Shown piece after piece: positions 1 to 5,044 of a DNA stretch of 5,044 nt. This DNA is from Oscillospiraceae bacterium. Lineage in GTDB: Bacteria; Bacillota; Clostridia; Saccharofermentanales; Saccharofermentanaceae. The stretch's first letter is position 1, and each line of letters opens with the position of its first letter. A program made the position numbers and the translations under genes. A model generated the notes under the pieces. That model saw only the letters and a program-made list of their open reading frames with translations, was not told the origin of the DNA and did not search any database. Location: NCBI GenBank assembly GCA_902803695.1, contig CADCQX010000177.1, positions 1-5,044 on the forward strand, in the 5' to 3' direction.

Positions 1-1
1 C

Positions 2-67
2 TTTAAGGGAGAAGGTAAGCTCGTAACTACAGAGGAGATGACTTCCGCAGTTATCGAGTCTTTGTGA
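2..67 (+). CDS. C-terminal end of an unidentified upstream protein (partial)
   Basis: Only the last 21 codons and the TGA stop (65-67) are in the window; the gene begins before base 1. This is the only + frame that stays open here, since the other two hit TAA stops within the first 30 bases. The tail reads FKGEGKLVTTEEMTSAVIESL and is mildly acidic, with no recognisable motif, so I assign no family. The stop lies 10 nt before the start of the ppx-like gene and overlaps that gene's probable ribosome-binding site. This spacing suggests co-transcription and perhaps translational coupling. The reading rests on an open frame of about 65 bases and its sensible placement, so it is likely but not certain. 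Confidence 0.55.
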   Translation, partial: FKGEGKLVTTEEMTSAVIESL

Positions 68-69
68 GG
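64..69 (+). promoter_or_regulatory. Probable ribosome-binding site of the ppx-like gene
   Basis: GTGAGG lies 8 nt before the ATG at 78 and overlaps the TGA stop of the upstream gene. It is a moderate Shine-Dalgarno match. It supports the ATG at 78, the natural start for the conserved N-terminal beta strand of the Ppx fold. The overlap means ribosomes finishing the upstream gene end at the loading site of the next one. Confidence 0.5.
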
Positions 70-77
70 CAATTATT

Positions 78-1616
78 ATGGCAAAGAAATTGGTGGCGGT
101 GATCGACATCGGTTCGCTTACCGCGAGGCTGAAGATCTTTGAGCTTGGGCAGAAAAAACGCCCTAAGGAGATCGAGACGATCAGGAAATACATATCGCTC
201 GGAACACAGGCTTTCAGAACGAAAGCATTGCAGACTGAGCAGATAAACGCTATCTGCGACTGCCTTAACAGTTTTGAGGTCAAGTGCAGGGAATACAAAG
301 TATCCAGGATCTTTTGCGTAGCAACGTCTGCTCTTCGTGATGCCAAAAACCGTGAAGTTGTTTTGGAACAGATCAAGATCAAGACAGGCTTCAGGGTTGA
401 TGTTTTGGATAACTCGATGGAGAGGTTCTATCAGAATATCGCTGTTAAAGAGACTATGCCTGACTTCAAGGATATAGTTGAGCAGGGAACCATGATGCTT
501 GATATCGGTGCGGGCTCCATGCAGGCAACCGTTTACGATAAGTCCGAATTCATATTCAGTCAGAATACCGTTTTGGGATCCCTTCGTATTTCCGAGATGC
601 TCTCGGATCTTCAGAAGAAGACTACTCACTATGAAGATGTTCTCGAGGAATTCATAGCTCAGGATCTTGATGATTATCATGCCGTTGAGCCTAAGGGTAT
701 TACATATAAGAGCCTTATCGCTTTCGGCGGTGAAACCGGATTTATCAAGCGCCTCGCAGGCAAAGGTTTCTCGGATTGTGTAATCCTCAGTAAGAAAGAA
801 TTCATGAAGGTATACGAATATCTTCTTCACACAAGACCTACTGACCTTACTCTTAATGATTCGATTCCGTCCAGTATTGCTCCATTGCTGTTGCCGGCAG
901 CTCTTATCGTTAAGAATATGCTTGAATATACGGGCCTTAACGAGATATATTTCCCGACGGCTTCTTTGTCGGATGGTGTCATCTACAGTTATGCGGTCAA
1001 GAATATGGAATATAAGCCTGCGATCGATCCTTTGTCGGATCTTATCTCAGGTGCCAGAAATATTGCGAAAAGATACAGGACAGATAAAAAGCACATCGAG
1101 TTCGTAGAGAAGGCTGCGTTGGAGATCTTTGATGCTTCCGTTAAGTATACGGGATTAAAGCCTCGCGAGAGATTCCTTCTTCAGTTGTCTGCAATACTAC
1201 ACGAAGTCGGTAAGTTCGTTCAGGCAAAGAGCCATAACGATGCAGCACATTTCCTTATCAATTACACGGAACTTATCGGTCTTGATAATAACGAACTTGA
1301 TATCGTCGGTCTTGTCGTTAAGCTCTATCCGCGTGAGAACCCTTATGAAGATCCGTATTACGGTAATCTTCCTTCCGATAAGAAGGTCCTCATATCCAAG
1401 CTTACGGCTATCCTTCGTATAGCTGATGCTATGGACAGTTCTCACAGACAGAAGATAAGCAAGTTCAATGTTCACCTCCAGGGAGATGAGCTCAATATAA
1501 TCTGTAATACCACGAATGACTGCTCCTTTGAGAAGTGGTCCTTCGATCACAGAAGTGACCTTTTCGAAGAGGTCATTGGAATAAAGGCAATACTTAAGAT
1601 CAGAAGGCAGGTATGA
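78..1616 (+). CDS. ppx: Ppx/GppA-family phosphatase with C-terminal HD-type domain (probable exopolyphosphatase)
   Basis: A 512-residue cytosolic protein, close in length to two-domain exopolyphosphatases/pppGpp phosphohydrolases. Family members release phosphate from polyphosphate ends or turn pppGpp into ppGpp. Residues about 5-305 form the actin-like Ppx/GppA fold: phosphate-1 loop DIGSLTAR (10-17), ATSALRDAKN (82-91), candidate catalytic Glu115, phosphate-2 loop DIGAGS (142-147), LGSLRISE (166-173) and FGGET (216-220). Residues about 320-500 form the HD-like domain, with LHEVGKF (374-380) and LRIADAMDSSH (446-456). HE in place of HD is, as I recall, also found in E. coli PPX, so it is not a defect in itself. 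Several active-site positions differ from consensus: SNS becomes SLT, GGGS becomes GAGS and LREG becomes LSDG (297-300). Activity or substrate may therefore differ. There is no signal peptide or membrane segment. The stop overlaps the ppk1 start, which strongly supports a polyphosphate role. Family membership is secure; polyP versus pppGpp preference cannot be read from sequence. Confidence 0.9.
   Translation: MAKKLVAVIDIGSLTARLKIFELGQKKRPKEIETIRKYISLGTQAFRTKALQTEQINAICDCLNSFEVKCREYKVSRIFCVATSALRDAKNREVVLEQIKIKTGFRVDVLDNSMERFYQNIAVKETMPDFKDIVEQGTMMLDIGAGSMQATVYDKSEFIFSQNTVLGSLRISEMLSDLQKKTTHYEDVLEEFIAQDLDDYHAVEPKGITYKSLIAFGGETGFIKRLAGKGFSDCVILSKKEFMKVYEYLLHTRPTDLTLNDSIPSSIAPLLLPAALIVKNMLEYTGLNEIYFPTASLSDGVIYSYAVKNMEYKPAIDPLSDLISGARNIAKRYRTDKKHIEFVEKAALEIFDASVKYTGLKPRERFLLQLSAILHEVGKFVQAKSHNDAAHFLINYTELIGLDNNELDIVGLVVKLYPRENPYEDPYYGNLPSDKKVLISKLTAILRIADAMDSSHRQKISKFNVHLQGDELNIICNTTNDCSFEKWSFDHRSDLFEEVIGIKAILKIRRQV
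1602..1607 (+). promoter_or_regulatory. Ribosome-binding site of ppk1, inside the end of ppx
   Basis: AGAAGG lies within the last codons of the ppx-like gene, 5 nt before the ATG at 1613. A second in-frame ATG sits at 1619, 11 nt from the same site; for that start, AGG at 1609-1611 would be 7 nt away. Spacing therefore does not settle which ATG is used. The proteins would differ by only two residues. The site supports coupled translation of the two genes. Confidence 0.5.
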
Positions 1617-3847
1617 CCATGGCAGATAAGAAGACATCGAAAAAGATAAAGAGCAAGAAAAAGAACAGAACATCTTTGCCTAAATCAAAATCCGAGCGTT
1701 TCTTTAACAGAGAACTGTCATGGCTCGAGTTTAACGACAGGATCCTTCATGAAGCCAGAGATGTTAAAAATCCGCTTCTCGAGAGGATCAAGTTCCTGTC
1801 GATCACGGCATCTAATCTCGATGAGTTCTATATCGTCCGTGTTGCATCTTTACGTGATATGAGAAGTATCGACTTTACCGAGAAGGATGTTGCGGGAATG
1901 ACTGTAACCGAGCAGCTTACGGCTATCGATCAGAAGACCCGTGAATCCATGTCGGTAATGTACTCGACTTATACCAGATCCATTGTTCCTCAGCTTAAGC
2001 AGAACGATATCCATATCCTCGATTATGATGAGCTTGAAGATGAAGATCAGGAGATCTGTGATTTCTACTTTAAGAATGTTCTTTATCCGATACTTACACC
2101 AATGGGTGTTGATTCATCAAGGCCTTTGCCGTTGATCTATAACAGGATGCTCAACCTCTGTGTCATGCTCGACAGTAAAAGTAAGTCACTGGTATCCGGT
2201 GAATATGGAACAGCTGGCGTAACTGAAGGTGATGAACCTGAAGCTAACTTTGCTACATTGCAGATTCCTACGGTAGTTCCGAGAATGTACATGATCAAGA
2301 AGGGTGACTCAACTGTTTTCGTTCCTGTTGAGAAGATCATCCAGGCGAATCTGGATATGCTCTTTAACGGTCAGAAGGTTCTCGCTTCTGCTTGTTACAG
2401 AGTTATGAGAAATGCCGATCTTGATATCGATGAGGATGAGGCCGAGGATCTTTTGAAAGAGATCGAGGAGCAGGTTAGAAAGCGCCGTTTCGGTGAGATC
2501 ATCAGACTAGAAGTCGAGGAGGATGTTGATTCGGATATCCTCGAATTCATTACTACAGAACTTGCCATAAGCGAAGATGATATCTTCAGTGTAAACGGTC
2601 CTATCGATCTTACGTTCCTTATGAAGGTATACGGAAGTCTTGAAGATGACCATCCGGATCTTTGCTATCCGCACCATACTCCTGCTGAGGCATCAATGTT
2701 TGATTCCGATCTGGATAACATTTTCGAGCAGATAAAGGAAAAAGACAGGATTGTTCATCATCCTTATGAGTCATTTGATCCTGTACTGGAATTTGTCCAT
2801 CAGGCTGCTATCGATCCGAATGTCCTCGCGATCAAGCAGACTTTGTATCGTGTATCTTCAAGATCACCGATCATTCAGTCGCTTCTTGAAGCAGCCAAAA
2901 ACGGTAAGCAGGTCATGGTACTTGTCGAACTTAAGGCGAGATTCGATGAGGAGAACAATATCAACTGGGCAAAGATGCTTGAGAAAGCAGGCTGCCACGT
3001 AATCTACGGTATCGTCGGTCTTAAGACTCACAGTAAGATCACTCTTGTCGTTCGAAAAGAAGAGGACGGCATCAGACGTTATCTGCATCTTGCTACAGGT
3101 AACTATAACGATATAACCGCAAGGATCTATACGGACGTTGGATTGTTTACGGCTTCTGAGAGTTTTGGTGAAGATGCTTCCGAGTTCTTTAACATGCTTT
3201 CAGGTTTCTCCATTCCTCAGCATTGGCACAGACTTATTCCTGCACCTATTGAGATGAAACCGTATTTCATCAAGAAGATCAGACGTGAGGCTCAAAATGC
3301 TACTGATGGTAAGGAAGCCAGGATCGTAGCCAAGATCAATTCTCTCGTTGATGATGAAGTTATCGAAGAACTTTATGCCGCATCTAACGCAGGCGTTAAG
3401 ATCGATCTCATCGTTCGAGGTATCTGCTGCTTAAGGCCGGGTGTTCCAAAGATGTCGGAGAATATCTCAGTTCGTTCCATTACCGGACGTTTCCTTGAGC
3501 ATTCGAGAATATTCTACTTCCTTAATGAAGGTCACGAAGACCTCTATCTCGCATCAGCTGACTGGATGCCGAGAAATCTTAACAGACGAGTCGAGCTCAT
3601 GTTCCCAATCGAGGATGAGGACTGCCGCCGTCGTGTTATGGAAATCTTGGAAGTTGAACTTAATGACACTGTAAGAGCTCATATCTTAAGCTCTGACGGA
3701 ACATATCATAAACTTGATCTTCGCGGTAAAGAGAAGCATGACAGCCAGGAAGAACTTATTCAACTGGCGAAAAATGCAGTTGCCGACAGGTATATAGAAG
3801 TTGAGACCAGGTCATATGAACCTGCAACTTCAAGCGATCAGGATTAA
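1613..3847 (+). CDS. ppk1: Polyphosphate kinase 1
   Basis: This enzyme reversibly moves the gamma phosphate of ATP onto growing inorganic polyphosphate. At 744 residues it is somewhat longer than the usual 690-720. The N-terminal domain (about 29-135) has FFNRELSWLEFNDRIL and SNLDEF, with Asn68 at the expected nucleotide-binding place. The head domain (about 136-345) has LTPMGVDSSRPLP. The two phospholipase D-like C domains follow (about 346-735). His473 in GLKTHSK matches the autophosphorylated histidine (His435 in E. coli), and His630 in LEHSRIFYF matches the second essential histidine (His592). Arg413 in LYRVS and Arg443 in KARFDEENN match the Mg/phosphate-binding arginines. TGNYNDITARIYTD (495-508) and RGICCLRPG are intact, so the enzyme should be active. 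Residues 1-28 form a lysine-rich tail and 187-213 an extra hydrophilic stretch. The ATG overlaps the ppx stop (ATGA); a start at 1619 is equally possible. Close relatives are sometimes labelled 'RNA degradosome polyphosphate kinase'; nothing here tests that link. Confidence 0.98.
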   Translation: MTMADKKTSKKIKSKKKNRTSLPKSKSERFFNRELSWLEFNDRILHEARDVKNPLLERIKFLSITASNLDEFYIVRVASLRDMRSIDFTEKDVAGMTVTEQLTAIDQKTRESMSVMYSTYTRSIVPQLKQNDIHILDYDELEDEDQEICDFYFKNVLYPILTPMGVDSSRPLPLIYNRMLNLCVMLDSKSKSLVSGEYGTAGVTEGDEPEANFATLQIPTVVPRMYMIKKGDSTVFVPVEKIIQANLDMLFNGQKVLASACYRVMRNADLDIDEDEAEDLLKEIEEQVRKRRFGEIIRLEVEEDVDSDILEFITTELAISEDDIFSVNGPIDLTFLMKVYGSLEDDHPDLCYPHHTPAEASMFDSDLDNIFEQIKEKDRIVHHPYESFDPVLEFVHQAAIDPNVLAIKQTLYRVSSRSPIIQSLLEAAKNGKQVMVLVELKARFDEENNINWAKMLEKAGCHVIYGIVGLKTHSKITLVVRKEEDGIRRYLHLATGNYNDITARIYTDVGLFTASESFGEDASEFFNMLSGFSIPQHWHRLIPAPIEMKPYFIKKIRREAQNATDGKEARIVAKINSLVDDEVIEELYAASNAGVKIDLIVRGICCLRPGVPKMSENISVRSITGRFLEHSRIFYFLNEGHEDLYLASADWMPRNLNRRVELMFPIEDEDCRRRVMEILEVELNDTVRAHILSSDGTYHKLDLRGKEKHDSQEELIQLAKNAVADRYIEVETRSYEPATSSDQD

Positions 3848-3852
3848 CAAAA

Positions 3853-3859
3853 AAGGAGA
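3853..3859 (+). promoter_or_regulatory. Strong ribosome-binding site of galM
   Basis: AAGGAGA in the 20-nt gap between ppk1 and galM, with its AGGAG core 9 nt before the ATG at 3868, is the best Shine-Dalgarno match in the window. It fixes the galM start and suggests that galM is translated independently of ppk1. The gap holds no hairpin terminator and no convincing promoter, which favours readthrough from ppk1. Confidence 0.8.
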
Positions 3860-3867
3860 TAACATCA

Positions 3868-5001
3868 ATGACAGTTTGTATAACAGACTATCTGCTTAAG
3901 GCAGACGGTTCAAAATATGAGGGCATTTCACACCGTTATTCAATGAAGAGTTCTTTCGGTTGTGAAGCGCAGCTTCTTAACTATGGAGCTCTTATAGAGA
4001 AACTTTTCGTGCCTGATACGAACGGTGCCAAGGCAGATATCATGCTTGGTCTTAAAGATCTGGATCATTATATGGCTTCAGGTGCCAATCACGGATCTGT
4101 TGTAGGAAGAAGTGCCAACCGTATTCAGGGAGCTAAGTTTACTCTGAACGGTGTTGAATATAAGGTTCCTGATAACGACAGCGGTAATAACCTTCACGGC
4201 GGTAATCCCTCGTATCAGAATGTTTTCTGGGATGGTAAGGTCATTTCCAAAGAAGAGGCTGATAAGATGATCTCCGATTCTGGAATAGAAGGCATTTCCA
4301 AAGCTGACGGCGACGGAGTCCTTTTCAGTTATACATCACCTGACGGAGCCTGCGGTTTTCCCGGAAATCTTGAGACTGAAGTTCTTTATGTCTGGCTCAT
4401 AGACAAGACTCTTTTGATACTTTACAAAGGCTGTTCGGACAAGGATACGATCTTTGCTCCGACGAATCATTCGTACTTTAATCTTCGAGGTCATGACAGC
4501 GGATCTGTTAAAGACCAGAGCCTCATGATCGATGCTGATAACATAACGATCAAGGGTGAGTCCAACTGTCCTGAAGGTGAAATCAAACCTGTTGAAGGAA
4601 CTATCTTTGATTTTAGGGATCCTGATCTTATCGAGAAGGCTCTTACGACTGATGATCCTCAAACGTGTAACTCTCTCGGAATTGATCAGAACTTCTGTCT
4701 TAATAATCCGAAAACATCTGAAAAGTATGCATTCGCTGCATGTGTTGCAGATACAGTTACAGGAAGGATCATGGAAGTATATACGGACCTTCCGGGTCTT
4801 CAGATCTACTGCGGTAACCATCTCCACTTTGGCGCTCCGTATAACGAGCAGAAGGGCGATACACCTTACGAACAGTACGGCGGTATCTGTCTTGAAGCTC
4901 AAATGTATCCTAACGCGATAAATGTTTCGTCGTTTGAGTCACCGCTCATAAAGGCAGGTGAAATCAAATATCACGCTTGTGGCTACAGATTTAATTGCTA
5001 A
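3868..5001 (+). CDS. galM: Aldose 1-epimerase (galactose mutarotase)
   Basis: This enzyme interconverts the alpha and beta anomers of galactose, glucose and related aldoses. It feeds the Leloir pathway, which needs alpha-galactose for galactokinase. The 377 residues make a single beta-sandwich domain with no signal peptide, so it should act in the cytosol. The family signatures occur in order: NYGALIEKLFVPD (38-50), GRSANRI (80-86) with sugar-binding arginine, NNLHGG with His110, PTNHSYFNL with His201 as probable general acid, GIDQNF with Asp273, and CLEAQMYPNAIN with Glu343 as probable general base. The spacing matches Lactococcus GalM (Arg71, His96, His170, Asp243, Glu304), so it should be active. 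The length exceeds the usual 335-350 residues, partly from an extra segment near 124-150. Twelve cysteines, one of them the last residue, are many for this family. Two stops in tandem (TAA TAA) end the frame. No kinase or uridylyltransferase gene is nearby, so the sugar specificity is open. Confidence 0.95.
   Translation: MTVCITDYLLKADGSKYEGISHRYSMKSSFGCEAQLLNYGALIEKLFVPDTNGAKADIMLGLKDLDHYMASGANHGSVVGRSANRIQGAKFTLNGVEYKVPDNDSGNNLHGGNPSYQNVFWDGKVISKEEADKMISDSGIEGISKADGDGVLFSYTSPDGACGFPGNLETEVLYVWLIDKTLLILYKGCSDKDTIFAPTNHSYFNLRGHDSGSVKDQSLMIDADNITIKGESNCPEGEIKPVEGTIFDFRDPDLIEKALTTDDPQTCNSLGIDQNFCLNNPKTSEKYAFAACVADTVTGRIMEVYTDLPGLQIYCGNHLHFGAPYNEQKGDTPYEQYGGICLEAQMYPNAINVSSFESPLIKAGEIKYHACGYRFNC
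4237..4303 (+). repeat. Short in-frame direct repeat within galM
   Basis: CATTTCCAAAG occurs at 4242-4252 and again at 4293-4303, exactly 51 nt (17 codons) apart. Both copies encode Ile-Ser-Lys (residues 126-128 and 143-145). The match extends left as AAGG(T)CATTTCCAAAG, with one extra T in the first copy (4237-4252 versus 4289-4303). The pair lies in a segment that appears to be extra compared with typical GalM. A partial duplication is possible; chance and codon bias are the alternative. Confidence 0.45.
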
Positions 5002-5008
5002 TAATTTG

Positions 5009-5040
5009 ATATCTCGGATCTTCATCCGAGATATTTTTTT
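5009..5040 (+). terminator. Intrinsic (rho-independent) terminator after galM
   Basis: ATATCTCGGAT (5009-5019) pairs perfectly with ATCCGAGATAT (5024-5034) to give an 11-bp stem with a CTTC tetraloop. The stem runs into seven T residues (5034-5040). It starts 7 nt after the galM stop. No matching A-run precedes the stem, so it should act on the + strand only. It marks the end of the upstream-gene, ppx, ppk1 and galM transcript. Confidence 0.93.
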
Positions 5041-5044
5041 GTTC

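Noticed and set aside
51..830. Long open frame on the - strand (259 codons) opposite ppx
   Set aside because: It lies wholly opposite a gene with clear family motifs, has no recognisable domain and runs through the ppx start. It is best explained as a codon-bias shadow.
964..1040. 11-nt direct repeat CTTTGTCGGAT at 964-974 and 1030-1040 in ppx
   Set aside because: Both copies encode Leu-Ser-Asp with favoured codons in frame, there is no matching insertion and flanking similarity is absent; chance is sufficient.
1200..1206. HE in place of HD in the C-terminal domain of the Ppx homologue, as a sign of a dead metal site
   Set aside because: From memory E. coli PPX has the same HE, so this alone does not show loss of function.
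1197..1673. Open frame on the - strand across the ppx/ppk1 junction
   Set aside because: It is antisense to the HD-type domain and the lysine-rich start of ppk1; its low-complexity Ser/Phe start is just the reverse of the lysine codons.
3780..3867. Possible promoter ahead of galM (TTGCCG and TATATA near 3780-3796)
   Set aside because: The two boxes are only a few bases apart, far from the 16-18 nt spacing needed, and no better pair was found.
4336..4902. Open frame on the - strand (188 codons) opposite galM
   Set aside because: It covers the catalytic region of galM, shows no family motif, and its composition fits an antisense shadow.

Overview
The window looks like a piece of chromosome from a Firmicutes bacterium, most likely an anaerobic member of the Clostridia (Lachnospiraceae or Oscillospirales-like). 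Base composition is moderate, in the mid-40s %GC by eye. Ribosome-binding sites are purine-rich, AGA/AGG and CGT are used for arginine, AAG and GAT codons are frequent, and the epimerase is rich in cysteine. All of this fits such a host, but the assignment is an inference and not a species call.

Everything supported lies on the + strand in one compact, operon-like run. At 2-67 is the last part of an unidentified upstream gene. A Ppx/GppA-family phosphatase with a C-terminal HD-type domain (ppx-like) follows at 78-1616. Its stop codon overlaps the start codon of a full-length polyphosphate kinase 1 (ppk1) at 1613-3847 by an ATGA junction. After a 20-nt gap with a strong Shine-Dalgarno comes an aldose 1-epimerase (galM) at 3868-5001. 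A clear intrinsic terminator at 5009-5040 closes the run. No promoter is visible; the one that drives these genes is probably upstream of the window.

Ppk1 makes long-chain polyphosphate from ATP, and Ppx-type enzymes hydrolyse it (or pppGpp). The first two complete genes therefore form a likely synthesis and turnover pair, made from one message with translational coupling. The mutarotase GalM interconverts alpha and beta anomers of galactose or glucose. It has no obvious direct biochemical link to polyphosphate, so its place here may simply be shared transcription.

I see no mobile element, RNA gene, CRISPR array or novel multi-gene system. The points most worth a second look are the non-consensus active-site motifs in the Ppx homologue, a small in-frame direct repeat associated with an apparent insertion in GalM, extra segments in Ppk1, and a marked excess of GATC.
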